Shown here piece after piece: positions 1 to 7,973 of a DNA stretch of 38,228 nt. The notes below the pieces were generated by a model that had not been told where the DNA came from, made no database searches, and saw only the letters and a list, made by a program, of their open reading frames with translations. The stretch is taken from positions 1 to 38,228 of the forward strand of contig JACMPG010000098.1 in assembly GCA_014377625.1 (NCBI GenBank), read 5' to 3'. How positions within the stretch are numbered: position 1 is the first letter of the stretch; each line of letters begins with the position of its first letter. The position numbers and the translations under genes are program-made. The stretch is from Spirosoma sp. GTDB taxonomy: Bacteria; Bacteroidota; Bacteroidia; Cytophagales; Spirosomataceae.

Positions 1-894
1 AAATTCAGTGGCTCCGAGGTAGCGATCTTTGGTATAGACCGATGCCCGGTAAACGCCCGGCTTCACGTTGGTAGCGGGCGTAATCGTAAACGAAATACGC
101 TGCGGGTTCTGGCCAAAGTTCACGGCCTGGCTGGCATGAACCGGAATCGACTCGCTGGCTCCACCCACCATCACGGTGTTGGTACTGAGGGCGGGCATCA
201 TGGTGTTATGCTGCTCGTCGGTCAGACTCAGATAGACTTCTTCGGTGCCGGTCAGGCCCAGTTCGGCAGGGACACTGAGCGAGATCGTTACCTCGTCCAC
301 TTTCTTGGCTTTGGCCGTTTCTTTATCGTTTTTCTTTCGGGTTTCTACCCGAAAGGCATCGCCGGTGAGGGCCTGGCGAGACACTTTTGTTTTCAACTCT
401 TCCGACATAGCGGCCAGTTGCTGGCGCAGAGGAGCGAGTTCATTGTTCTGCGTATTTAGCTGGTCGTTCTGCTCATTGAGCAGGTCAATTTTCTGCACCA
501 CAGCGTCCATCTGATTGGTCAGGCTGTCGCGGTCGCGGGTCAGGCTGGCCATGTCGGCATTGAGCCGACGAATGGTACGCTGCTCACCGGCTTTAGTCCG
601 GCGAAGCTGATCCAGGGTCCGCTCGCGGGCAGTCAGCAGGCCGTTTACATCAGCAAGTTGCCGGGTCAGGTCAGCCTGCTGAGTAGTGGCGGCTCCGAGT
701 TGATCCTGAAGATTCTGTACGTCGCCTTCGAGCCGGATTTTCACGGACATCAGCGAGTCGGCCCGTTGCTCGATCCGGTCGTTCTGGGTGGTCAGGCTTC
801 GGCTCTGATTCCAGTAATATATGCCTCCCACAAGGAAGAGGACCATAAGTCCGGCCAGTACAGCCGTTATCGTTTTTGCGTTATTATTTTCCAT
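1..894 (-). CDS. Membrane-anchored coiled-coil protein, 3' end cut by window edge
   Basis: The minus strand reads open from an ATG at 894 down to base 1, giving 298 codons with no stop, so the C-terminus lies outside the window. Residues about 8-28 form one hydrophobic segment (ITAVLAGLMVLFLVGGIYYW) after a short polar N-terminus. A long Gln/Asp/Arg/Leu-rich stretch follows (about 30-170) with heptad character, a probable coiled coil. From about residue 200 the sequence turns beta-rich (VDEVTISLSVPAELGLTG and onward), suggesting a small beta-sandwich. It is probably anchored in the inner membrane with the coiled coil in the periplasm. No function is recognised. The next in-frame ATG upstream is followed at once by a stop, which supports the start at 894. 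A direct-repeat site lies 63 bp upstream. Confidence 0.8.
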   Translation of the reverse strand, partial: MENNNAKTITAVLAGLMVLFLVGGIYYWNQSRSLTTQNDRIEQRADSLMSVKIRLEGDVQNLQDQLGAATTQQADLTRQLADVNGLLTARERTLDQLRRTKAGEQRTIRRLNADMASLTRDRDSLTNQMDAVVQKIDLLNEQNDQLNTQNNELAPLRQQLAAMSEELKTKVSRQALTGDAFRVETRKKNDKETAKAKKVDEVTISLSVPAELGLTGTEEVYLSLTDEQHNTMMPALSTNTVMVGGASESIPVHASQAVNFGQNPQRISFTITPATNVKPGVYRASVYTKDRYLGATEF

Positions 895-956
895 GATGTG
901 CGTTCGGTTAGTTCATACAAATCAACCTATTAGCTGTTACAACGGCCTTAAGGAAA

Positions 957-975
957 GCTTAAAATCTACTTAGAA
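957..975 (-). promoter_or_regulatory. Direct-repeat operator-like site A (TTAA-N7-TTAGAA)
   Basis: Plus-strand GCTTAAAATCTACTTAGAA has two half-sites whose starts are 11 bp apart. It matches the site at 7202-7220 at 17 of 19 positions and has the same TTAR-N7-TTAGAA pattern as 7880-7896. It lies between the divergent coiled-coil gene (ATG 894) and the ClC gene (ATG 1048). The one-helical-turn spacing resembles OmpR/PhoB-family response-regulator sites; that assignment is inference. Confidence 0.45.
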
Positions 976-988
976 TTGACCTGTCAAT
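975..988. promoter_or_regulatory. 14-bp palindrome ATTGAC-CT-GTCAAT
   Basis: A perfect 6-2-6 inverted repeat that abuts site A in the divergent intergenic region. Its size fits a dimeric repressor operator. It is too short and lacks a T-run, so it is unlikely to be a terminator. The regulator is unknown. Confidence 0.35.
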
Positions 989-1047
989 CAATCAGATACT
1001 CTTTTTCGGCGTTACTGATATAGCCCCCTTACTGCACATTTTCATAC

Positions 1048-2454
1048 ATGGCTGTTTTTCCCTCCCGCTACGCCCGCGTTCTTTCCTGGCTTGACCGCCG
1101 ACTTATTCAACCCCTGTATACCGAGCGCGTTCGGCGTACCATTCTCCAGAGTCTGCCCTTCTGGGTGGCGTCGATCCTGACGGGCATTATGGCTGTGGGC
1201 TACGAGCAGCTTTTTACGCTGGCCGAAGAAATCAGTTTTGAGTGGCTCGGTGCCAACCGCTGGCTGGCGTTTATCATTACCCCCGGCGCGTTTCTGCTGG
1301 CGTGGGGGCTGGTAGATAAACTGGCTCCTGCCGCGCGGGGCAGTGGTATTCCGCAGGTCATGGCGGGCATTGACCTATCGCACCCCACTACGCACGGCTA
1401 CACGGCTTATCTGCTCAGCATTCGGGTGGTCATCGTGAAGGTGCTAAGCAGTCTGGTGCTGCTGGTGGGAGGTGGGGTTATTGGGCGCGAGGGACCAACG
1501 ATTCAAGTATCGGCGGCTATTTTCCGGGCCATTAACCGGCTGCAACCGGCGGGCTGGCCGCAGCTGTCGAGGCAGATCGCGCTCGTTACGGGCGGGGCGG
1601 CTGGTCTGGCGGCCGCGTTCAACACCCCGCTGGGCGGTATTGTTTTTGTGGTGGAGGAGCTTACCCAGACCCACCTGACCCGCTTCAGAACGGCGGTGTT
1701 TACGGCGGTCATTATTTCTGGTATGACGGCACAGGCGGTGCTGGGGCCGTATCTGTACCTCGGCTTTCCGAAGGTAAACCCCACAACGGGCTGGTTTCTG
1801 GGCGTGGTAGTGCTGGCGGCTATGATTAGCGGGCTGGCAGGTGCGTTGTTTTCCCGGCTGATGCTCTGGATCAACGCGTACCGTCGTCGGTTCCGGACCC
1901 CCATTGAGCAGGCGGGCTGGGTGGCGTTATGCGGGCTGGTACTGGCTGGTCTGGCATTCTGGGTGGGTACCGATGCCATGGGTACGGGTAAGCCCATCAT
2001 TAACCGACTGCTGTTTCAGAACGACAACCTAACGCCCTGGTACCTGTTTCCGGTGCGGTTTATGGGTATGGCCCTGAGCTACAGCAGTGGAGCCGCCGGG
2101 GGTATATTTGCCACCTCGCTGAGCGCGGGGGCCATTTTGGGCGATGGGCTGTGCCGCCTGGCCCGCATCCGCCCCGAAGATACCAACCTGATTATCTTAG
2201 TCAGTATGGTTGGTTTTCTGACCGGCGTGGTACGTTCACCCTTTACGGCGGCCATTCTGGTGCTGGAAATGACCGACCGGCACTCGGCCATTTTTCAGTT
2301 GCTGCTCGGTGCCATCATGGCACAGGGCGCAGCCTCGCTGGTCGATCCGATTTCGTTCTACGAACACCTCAAAGAAGGGTTTGTGCGCGAAGCCCGGGCC
2401 ATGTCGAAGGAGGGGCGGGTTACGGCGGAGCAGGTCGCTGATGATTCAGAGTGA
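1048..2454 (+). CDS. ClC-family chloride channel / H+-Cl- antiporter
   Basis: A 468-aa multi-spanning membrane protein with the ClC selectivity motifs in order: GSGIP (98-102), GREGP (146-150) and a variant of the third motif, GGIFATS (351-357), in which the usual proline is threonine. E148 matches the gating glutamate, and the E203-E204 pair (VVEEL) matches the internal proton glutamate of the E. coli exchanger. This favours a 2Cl-/H+ antiporter over a passive channel. GREGP argues against the fluoride-specific CLC-F branch. No CBS domains follow; the protein ends with a polar tail. It is transcribed divergently from the coiled-coil gene, and GH43 follows 60 bp later with no visible terminator. 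Family assignment is firm; ion stoichiometry is inference. Confidence 0.93.
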   Translation: MAVFPSRYARVLSWLDRRLIQPLYTERVRRTILQSLPFWVASILTGIMAVGYEQLFTLAEEISFEWLGANRWLAFIITPGAFLLAWGLVDKLAPAARGSGIPQVMAGIDLSHPTTHGYTAYLLSIRVVIVKVLSSLVLLVGGGVIGREGPTIQVSAAIFRAINRLQPAGWPQLSRQIALVTGGAAGLAAAFNTPLGGIVFVVEELTQTHLTRFRTAVFTAVIISGMTAQAVLGPYLYLGFPKVNPTTGWFLGVVVLAAMISGLAGALFSRLMLWINAYRRRFRTPIEQAGWVALCGLVLAGLAFWVGTDAMGTGKPIINRLLFQNDNLTPWYLFPVRFMGMALSYSSGAAGGIFATSLSAGAILGDGLCRLARIRPEDTNLIILVSMVGFLTGVVRSPFTAAILVLEMTDRHSAIFQLLLGAIMAQGAASLVDPISFYEHLKEGFVREARAMSKEGRVTAEQVADDSE

Positions 2455-2498
2455 TCCGATGTCTGGCTACCCGCATCAGATTAAAAACCTAATTCTCT

Positions 2499-2508
2499 CC
2501 CCCCCCCC
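2499..2508 (+). repeat. C10 homopolymer just before the GH43 start
   Basis: Ten consecutive C residues end 6 bases before the ATG at 2515, in the presumed 5' leader and ribosome-landing zone. Tracts of this length are slippage-prone in bacteria. Confidence 0.9.
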
Positions 2509-2514
2509 TTTCTG

Positions 2515-4098
2515 ATGACTATGCAGACAAACCGATACACTACGCTGTTTTTCTTTACGTTTCTGGCGGCACTAACCACAGCCCTGCCCGGCGCGGCCCA
2601 GTCTGCGCAACCGAAAACCACCTACCAAAACCCGGTTATTGCGGGCGACTTTGCCGACCCGTCCGTGATTCGGGTGGGCGATACGTACTATGCTGTGGGT
2701 ACATCGTCGGAGTGGGGACCCGCCTTTCCAATCTATGCCTCCACCGACCTGGTCAACTGGCAGTATGTGGGGCCGGTATTTGCCAAACTACCCGACTGGA
2801 TCGAGGGGAGCTACTGGGCACCGGAGCTGTTTCACCGCAACGGCCTGTTTTACGTCTATTACACCGCCCGCCGAAAGTCCGACGCCCACTCGTACATCGG
2901 CGTGGCTACCTCCCGCGACCTGCGGCAGGGCTTTACCGACCGGGGTCTGCTGCTCGAATGGACGTCGGAAGCCATCGACGCCTTTGTGATCGAAGACAAC
3001 CACAGGCTTTATCTGACCTGGAAAGCCTACGGTCTCGACAAGGGCAAGGCCACTGAGCTCCTCGGCGCGGAGCTATCGCCCGACGGTTTGCGCGTGACGG
3101 GTCAGGCGTTTACGCTGCTCCGGGCCGATGCCAGTACGTGGGAAGGCGGAGGGGCCGAGGGGCAGGCGCTGTTTAAACGGGGGCGTTACTACTATATGAC
3201 CTATTCGGGTAATACCTGCTGCGGGGCCAACTGCAACTATCAGGTGGGTCTGGCGCGGGCCGGGTCGCTGCGGGGGCCGTGGGAGAAGTTCAGCGGTAAC
3301 CCCGTCCTGACCAGCCACGACGACTGGAAATGCCCCGGCCACGGCACCGTCGTCACTACGCCCGACAAGCGCTATTTTTACCTCCACCACGCCTACAAAA
3401 GCGACGGATTTACCTTCACGGGGCGCCAGGGTGTGCTGACCGAACTGGTCTGGAACGACCAGACGGGCTGGCCCGCGTTCCGCTACGGTACAGTCACGCC
3501 CGCTGAAGCGATTGCCCCTACCACTCATCCACAACAATTAGTCAACAGCATTACAGTCAACTTCGGCAAAACGCCAGCTACCATTCCGTGGGTGTGGGAT
3601 GTGCATAAATCCGTTCCCGTTTACACCATTGCAAACGGGCAGTTACGCCTGAACAACGTACCCGCCGATTTAGTGGGGTCTTTTCTGGGGCTGGTCGTAA
3701 AAGAGAGTTCGTACACGCTGTCGGTTGGTATACACCCGCAGGAAAGTCTGTGGCAGAGCATTGGTCTATACGGCGACGCCCGCAACGCGCTGGGAGTGGG
3801 CGTCCGGGGCGACTCGCTCGAACTGTGGCAGGTAAGAGACGGGGTAAGAAGCCAACTCCAGACGCAAGGCCTGCCCAGCCGGTCGGGCCCGCTTACCCTA
3901 CGCCTGACCAGTCGCCGGGGGCAGTTCTTTACGTTTGGCTGGATAACAGATGGCGGAGCGTTTCAGACCCTTAATTCGGTAGAGATAGACGGCAGCTTTC
4001 TACCCCGCTGGGACCGTGCTCCCCGTCTGGGCATCAGCGTGCGAGGGCCGGACGCAGGCGGCAGCCGCATCGACTCGCTGTCGTTGGTGTACGAGTAA
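2515..4098 (+). CDS. Secreted GH43-family glycoside hydrolase
   Basis: A 527-aa protein with an N-terminal signal peptide (hydrophobic 10-24, Ala-rich cleavage zone near 27-31). The five-bladed propeller of family 43 is recognisable: catalytic base D48 in DFADPS, YWAPELF (100-106), pKa-modulating D155 (IDAFVIED), proposed acid E215 in GGGAEGQALF, and H277 in GHGT. After about 345 a second beta-rich domain follows, probably a concanavalin-like beta-sandwich. Substrate is most likely an arabino- or xylo-oligosaccharide; exact specificity cannot be read. C235, C236, C240 and C273 cluster near the active-site side and could form disulfides in the periplasm. A second ATG lies at 2521. A C10 tract precedes the start, and the stop codon lies in a terminator stem shared with the convergent antiporter gene. 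Confidence 0.9.
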   Translation: MTMQTNRYTTLFFFTFLAALTTALPGAAQSAQPKTTYQNPVIAGDFADPSVIRVGDTYYAVGTSSEWGPAFPIYASTDLVNWQYVGPVFAKLPDWIEGSYWAPELFHRNGLFYVYYTARRKSDAHSYIGVATSRDLRQGFTDRGLLLEWTSEAIDAFVIEDNHRLYLTWKAYGLDKGKATELLGAELSPDGLRVTGQAFTLLRADASTWEGGGAEGQALFKRGRYYYMTYSGNTCCGANCNYQVGLARAGSLRGPWEKFSGNPVLTSHDDWKCPGHGTVVTTPDKRYFYLHHAYKSDGFTFTGRQGVLTELVWNDQTGWPAFRYGTVTPAEAIAPTTHPQQLVNSITVNFGKTPATIPWVWDVHKSVPVYTIANGQLRLNNVPADLVGSFLGLVVKESSYTLSVGIHPQESLWQSIGLYGDARNALGVGVRGDSLELWQVRDGVRSQLQTQGLPSRSGPLTLRLTSRRGQFFTFGWITDGGAFQTLNSVEIDGSFLPRWDRAPRLGISVRGPDAGGSRIDSLSLVYE

Positions 4099-4137
4099 GT
4101 TTTAGGATCATTGACGCAGTTAGTGATCCTAAAACTT
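4097..4137. terminator. Bidirectional terminator, 14-bp perfect stem
   Basis: AAGTTTTAGGATCA (4097-4110) and TGATCCTAAAACTT (4124-4137) are exact inverted repeats around a 13-nt loop. The T/A-rich arm ends supply U-runs in both directions. The arms run into the stop codons of both convergent genes (TAA at 4096-4098 plus, 4136-4138 minus). Confidence 0.8.
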
Positions 4138-5383
4138 AATTCTCAGGATAGAGCCGACGGATGAGCCGTTCCATAGTGAGACCCTGACCAATGACGGAGA
4201 ACAGCACCACGGCGTAGGTAATAGTTACGAGCAGATCTTTGTGGGGCATGTCGTTCGGAATGGACAACGCCATCGCAATGGACAAGCCCCCCCGCAACCC
4301 GCCCCAAGTAAGCATAAACGGGGCTTTTTTATCGAGACCAATCCAGCGACGGGCAATCCGAAAAGGAATCCAGATGGCCAGAAACCGCGATCCCAGCACC
4401 AGTAGTACCGACGCTACGCAGATGAGCAGGTAGCTCGACCGGAGGTCAACAATGAGCAGTTCAAACCCAATCAGGACGAACAGCAGCGAGTTCAGAATGC
4501 TATCGATAAGCTCCCAGAACTTATCGACATAATCTTCGGTCTTGAGGCTCATGGCCTCTTTCAGCCGGGTGCGGTCACCTACGAACAGCCCCGCCACTAC
4601 CATGGCCAGCGGACCCGATACGTGCAGTTTCTGCGCCAGCAGGTAGCCACCCATAACGCCCGCAACGGTAACGATAACTTCAGTCTGATAGTGATCAATA
4701 GAGCGCAGCAACCAGAACATAAGGTAGCCCAGCGCCAGACCATACAGAATACCGCCCCCAGCTTCTTCCAGAAACAACAGGCCAATATCGGTGGCATCAA
4801 ACGACTCGACCCCGTTGACGGCCAGCCGGTAAATCGACGCGAACACTACTACGCCCACCCCATCGTTGAAGAGCGACTCGCCCACGATGTTGAGCTTAAC
4901 GCTTTCGGGCAGTTTGAACTTGGCCAGGATACCCAGCACGGCAATGGGATCGGTGGGCGAAATCAAGGCGCCAAACAGCAGACACAGTATGTAAGGGAGT
5001 ACAAACCCAAACAGACCAGCAATGTAGTACAGTCCCGTACCAACCAGAAACGTACTGATCAAAACGCCCACAAAAGCAAACAGCATAATGGACCGGCGTT
5101 CCAGTCTGAGCAGTTCCGTATCGGTATGAAAAGCACCCGCAAACAGCAGAAAGCTAAGCATGACATCGAACAGTACCCGGCCAAAGTCAATGGTTGTAAT
5201 CGCATTGCGGACGGTCTCGAACCACTCCGGACGAATCTGGTTGAGACCAATCAAAACAAGCGAGAAGGCTACGGAGAGCACCATAATCCCGATGGCATCG
5301 GGCAGTTTGAGCAGGCGGGTGTTGAGGTAGGCAAATACGGCCGCCCCCACAATAAGCAGAGTAATAAGCGTAAATAGGTCCAT
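4136..5383 (-). CDS. CPA1-family Na+/H+ (cation/proton) antiporter
   Basis: A 415-aa polytopic inner-membrane protein with about 11-13 hydrophobic segments. It carries TDP (144-146) in ISPTDPIAVLGILAKF and the paired Asn-Asp N173-D174 in GESLFNDG, the signature of electroneutral CPA1/NhaP-type exchangers. The likely role is Na+ or K+ export in exchange for protons, i.e. pH and salt homeostasis. No C-terminal TrkA/RCK domain is present, so it is the short form. It is divergent from the DUF389 gene (86 bp between starts) and convergent with GH43. With the nearby ClC antiporter it forms an ion-homeostasis neighbourhood; functional linkage is inference. Confidence 0.9.
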   Translation of the reverse strand: MDLFTLITLLIVGAAVFAYLNTRLLKLPDAIGIMVLSVAFSLVLIGLNQIRPEWFETVRNAITTIDFGRVLFDVMLSFLLFAGAFHTDTELLRLERRSIMLFAFVGVLISTFLVGTGLYYIAGLFGFVLPYILCLLFGALISPTDPIAVLGILAKFKLPESVKLNIVGESLFNDGVGVVVFASIYRLAVNGVESFDATDIGLLFLEEAGGGILYGLALGYLMFWLLRSIDHYQTEVIVTVAGVMGGYLLAQKLHVSGPLAMVVAGLFVGDRTRLKEAMSLKTEDYVDKFWELIDSILNSLLFVLIGFELLIVDLRSSYLLICVASVLLVLGSRFLAIWIPFRIARRWIGLDKKAPFMLTWGGLRGGLSIAMALSIPNDMPHKDLLVTITYAVVLFSVIGQGLTMERLIRRLYPEN

Positions 5384-5469
5384 CGAAAGCAGTTAATTAC
5401 ACAAGAATGCACTAATTTTCGTTTCAAAAAAACCCGCCAGCAGTTCAGCAGCCGCATTTTTGACTGTCT

Positions 5470-6864
5470 ATGATCGCCGAAGAGCCAAAACAGCCACCCG
5501 CTAGACGCCATGATCCTATAGCCCGCTTCGGCGTGTTTTTGCAGGAGCGGTTCAGTTTAGCCGAAGACAAGGAGGACGAAGCCGGGGTGATCGAGACCAT
5601 CAGCCGGGGCATTAAGTTCAAAGGCATCAACCTCTGGACCCTCATCTTCGCCATTTTCATCGCATCCATTGGCCTGAACGTCAACTCAACGGCGGTGGTT
5701 ATTGGAGCCATGCTCATCTCACCCCTCATGGGGCCAATCATGGGCATTGGTATGGGCGTGGGTATCAACGACCTCTCCATGATTAAGCGGGCGTTGAGCA
5801 ATCTCGGTCTGGCGGTGTTTATCAGCCTCCTGACCTCAACGGCTTATTTCTTTGTCAGCCCGCTGCACATTGCCCAGTCTGAACTGCTGGCCCGCACTTC
5901 GCCATCGGTCTGGGATGCGTTCATTGCGTTCTTTGGCGGGCTGGCGGGTATTGTGGCCGGTTCGAGCCGCGACAAAATTACGAATGTTATTCCGGGTGTA
6001 GCCATCGCTACAGCCCTCATGCCCCCCCTCTGCACGGCGGGCTATGGTCTGGCGTCGGGCAACCTGTATTACTTTGCCGGTGCTTTCTATCTGTTCATCA
6101 TCAACAGCGTCTGCATCAGTCTGGCCACGCTCATTATTGTCCGGTTTCTGGGCTACCACCAGAAAGAGTACCCAACGGCCGAAATTGAACGGCGGGTGCG
6201 CCATACAATCTGGGTAGCCGTTTTTCTGGTGGTAGTACCCAGCAGCTACCTCGGGTACCAGATTGTGCGCAAGACCATTTTCGAGCAGAATGCCAAAGCG
6301 TTTATTACCAATGAGACCAATTTTGCCTACCGGCAGGTCATCAACTACAATGCCAACTTTAACCGGGCGCAGAGTACCCTGACGCTGACGCTCGTGGGCG
6401 AACTCATGTCGCAGGACTCTATTAATTTGCTGAAATCCAGAATGATACCCTACGGCCTTGCCGACACCAAACTCCTGATTAAACAAGGCAATTTTAAAGA
6501 CGCCGAAGTTGACGTTGACGCCATCAAAAGCACCGTTACCGACCAGGTTATCAAATACAGTCAGGCCAGTATTGCCCGTAAAGACCGGACCATCGACTCC
6601 CTCAACCGGTATATTGAACTAACCCAGACCTCGCGGCTACCCGTGGCCGACCTGCGCAACGAACTCAAAACGCTCATGCCCGACGTGCAGACGTTTACGG
6701 CCGCTCCCTCGCTGATTATGAGCGGCAACAAAGCCGTACCTGACACGGTTCTGCTGGTCTATACCAAGTTTGCACGACGACACTCGAATGCGGAGAAGTA
6801 CCGGATTCAGAAATGGCTACAAAGCCGGACCAAGAGCAAAAAAATCAAGCTGATTGTCGAGTAG
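5470..6864 (+). CDS. DUF389 domain-containing membrane protein
   Basis: A 464-aa protein. After a polar N-terminus, a hydrophobic core (about 55-275) carries the DUF389 (TIGR00341-like) pattern: NVNSTAVVIGAMLISPLMGP, then GINDLSMIKRAL and ATALMPPLCTAGYGLA. The last membrane span is near 250-272. A roughly 190-residue soluble C-terminal part follows (NANFNRAQSTLTLTLVGEL, later a Lys/Arg-rich end) that may be periplasmic. Function of the family is unknown. The gene is divergent from the cation antiporter, with a 63-aa membrane protein convergent downstream. Start choice: the ATG at 5470 is the first of the frame and gives a normal polar N-terminus. Confidence 0.9.
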   Translation: MIAEEPKQPPARRHDPIARFGVFLQERFSLAEDKEDEAGVIETISRGIKFKGINLWTLIFAIFIASIGLNVNSTAVVIGAMLISPLMGPIMGIGMGVGINDLSMIKRALSNLGLAVFISLLTSTAYFFVSPLHIAQSELLARTSPSVWDAFIAFFGGLAGIVAGSSRDKITNVIPGVAIATALMPPLCTAGYGLASGNLYYFAGAFYLFIINSVCISLATLIIVRFLGYHQKEYPTAEIERRVRHTIWVAVFLVVVPSSYLGYQIVRKTIFEQNAKAFITNETNFAYRQVINYNANFNRAQSTLTLTLVGELMSQDSINLLKSRMIPYGLADTKLLIKQGNFKDAEVDVDAIKSTVTDQVIKYSQASIARKDRTIDSLNRYIELTQTSRLPVADLRNELKTLMPDVQTFTAAPSLIMSGNKAVPDTVLLVYTKFARRHSNAEKYRIQKWLQSRTKSKKIKLIVE

Positions 6865-6928
6865 CCGGTACGTAGACGTCGGAATGCCGCATCACCAGGC
6901 TATATAGCCGTAACCCCCAAACAGTTTC

Positions 6929-7120
6929 TTAAAAGCGGGCATTGTTCAGAAACAGGACGATGAGCAAGGTAAGTAAGACAAACACGCCTATCAGAATGAG
7001 AAGCCAGTCGGGTTTGCGCGGGGGTTTATCGGCTGGGTTTTGCGCAGGACGGACGCCCTGACTCACAAAACCGGGCGATTCAGAAGCAGCGTACAGATAC
7101 GGTGTGTTTTCATAAAGCAT
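6929..7120 (-). CDS. Small tail-anchored membrane protein (63 aa), hypothetical
   Basis: Residues 1-37 are polar and Pro/Asp/Lys-rich (PADKPPRKPDW). Residues about 38-58 form one strongly hydrophobic helix (LLILIGVFVLLTLLIVLFL), and NNARF ends the protein. The layout is that of a C-tail-anchored or single-pass inner-membrane peptide. No homologue is recognised. The coding status is supported by the clean topology and by the TTAG direct-repeat site 82 bp upstream. The 12-bp palindrome GGCTATATAGCC lies downstream at 6898-6909. Confidence 0.6.
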   Translation of the reverse strand: MLYENTPYLYAASESPGFVSQGVRPAQNPADKPPRKPDWLLILIGVFVLLTLLIVLFLNNARF

Positions 7121-7201
7121 AACTCGGTTAGGTTTGCAGCATGGGCAAATTTCTCACGCAGACAAAAATCTACTGCCCGACTTAACGCCAACTGATAAAC
7201 T

Positions 7202-7220
7202 GCTTAGAATCTGCTTAGAA
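7202..7220 (-). promoter_or_regulatory. Direct-repeat operator-like site B (TTAG-N7-TTAGAA)
   Basis: Plus-strand GCTTAGAATCTGCTTAGAA contains CTGCTTAGAA twice (7200-7209 and 7211-7220), starts 11 bp apart. The only start it precedes is that of the 63-aa membrane protein (ATG at 7120, minus strand). It is 17/19 identical to site A. Confidence 0.5.
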
Positions 7221-7294
7221 CCCCAATCCGCTATACACTAACTTAAACCGTTGCGAAACGAACCCGGAGCCGCATCTAAATTCTCGCGAATAGA

Positions 7295-7331
7295 CCTCGA
7301 CAGCCTGCCAGAATTGGGCAGATTGTCGAGG
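7295..7331 (-). terminator. Hairpin after the TerB-like gene
   Basis: CCTCGACA-GC-CTGCC (7295-7309) pairs with GGCAG-AT-TGTCGAGG (7317-7331). This gives 13 bp with a 2x2 internal mismatch and a 7-nt loop, 45 bases past the TerB-like stop. There is no strong U-run, so termination is plausible rather than certain. Confidence 0.5.
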
Positions 7332-7376
7332 TTGTTCCGTACCATCCCTGTATCAATTCAGGTCTATATCTGCTAA

Positions 7377-7787
7377 TCAGACCAGCCTCTGGATGTCACG
7401 TCGAAGCCGCTTAATGAACTCCTGCTCCTTGCGGGAGACGTTATCGTGGGCTTCTGCCACGCGCTGAAGAATACTGATAAACTGATTGCTCAGCGACTTG
7501 CTCAGCACCGCGCGGTTATCGACAAACCGACGCATGGCAAAATCATAGGCTTTTTCGACTGGTACGTCGCAGTCTTCCAGCACCAGAAAAGCGTGCAGAG
7601 CCACATCGCCGTGTATTTCCTGGGCCAGCAGTTGCCGTACCAGAGTTTCTTCCTGCTCCTGCACACGCCCGTCCACTTTCGAGAGGGCATAAATCATATT
7701 TCCCAGACCGAGGTACAGGCTCGACAAGCGGTCGGTGTCGTTGATTCGGTTTGTAAGTGGGGTGGTAACAGACTCCTGAGTTGTCAT
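7377..7787 (-). CDS. TerB-like (tellurite-resistance TerB fold) protein
   Basis: A 136-aa all-helical cytoplasmic protein from the ATG at 7787. The stretch LGNMIYALSKVDGRVQEQEE followed by LVRQLLAQ resembles the TerB-like helical fold with its acidic DGxxxxxE metal-binding type motif. A second helical half ends in a basic segment (EFIKRLRRDIQRLV). The frame could start at an ATG at 7826 and add 13 residues, but that extension (MLCPIQNPKQRTS) looks non-conserved, so the inner start is preferred. TerB-like proteins are linked to stress and membrane-associated complexes; the role here is unknown. A TTAG direct repeat lies about 90 bp upstream, as for two other minus-strand genes here. Confidence 0.75.
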   Translation of the reverse strand: MTTQESVTTPLTNRINDTDRLSSLYLGLGNMIYALSKVDGRVQEQEETLVRQLLAQEIHGDVALHAFLVLEDCDVPVEKAYDFAMRRFVDNRAVLSKSLSNQFISILQRVAEAHDNVSRKEQEFIKRLRRDIQRLV

Positions 7788-7876
7788 AGACGTACGTTGT
7801 TTGGGGTTCTGAATGGGGCACAGCATAGACTACGCCACCATTAACGCCACAAAGGTTGCCTGCCCGTCTTAGTCCC

Positions 7877-7896
7877 GAATTAGGGCTGAATTAGAA
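7877..7896 (-). promoter_or_regulatory. Direct-repeat operator-like site C (TTAG-N7-TTAGAA)
   Basis: GAATTAG occurs at 7877-7883 and again at 7888-7894, starts 11 bp apart, followed by AA. It shares the TTAG-N7-TTAGAA frame and orientation with sites A and B. It lies between the TerB-like gene (ATG 7787) and the divergent CocE hydrolase (ATG 7974). Confidence 0.4.
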
Positions 7897-7973
7897 GGTG
7901 GTTAGAGTAGCGTTCACCAGAGACCAAACCGGTTCGTTATCTTTACCACGTATCAATCAAAATCCCTTACAGC

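Noticed and set aside
4622-5377. Plus-strand 251-codon frame
   Set aside because: Antisense to the CPA1 antiporter; composition (Gln/Asn/Lys rich, no domain) is typical of a mirror frame.
5836-6486. Minus-strand 216-codon frame
   Set aside because: Mirror frame of the DUF389 gene with no recognisable domain.
6898-6909. Palindrome GGCTATATAGCC
   Set aside because: A 6-bp self-complementary AT-centred stem with no loop; too short for a terminator and no gene start nearby.
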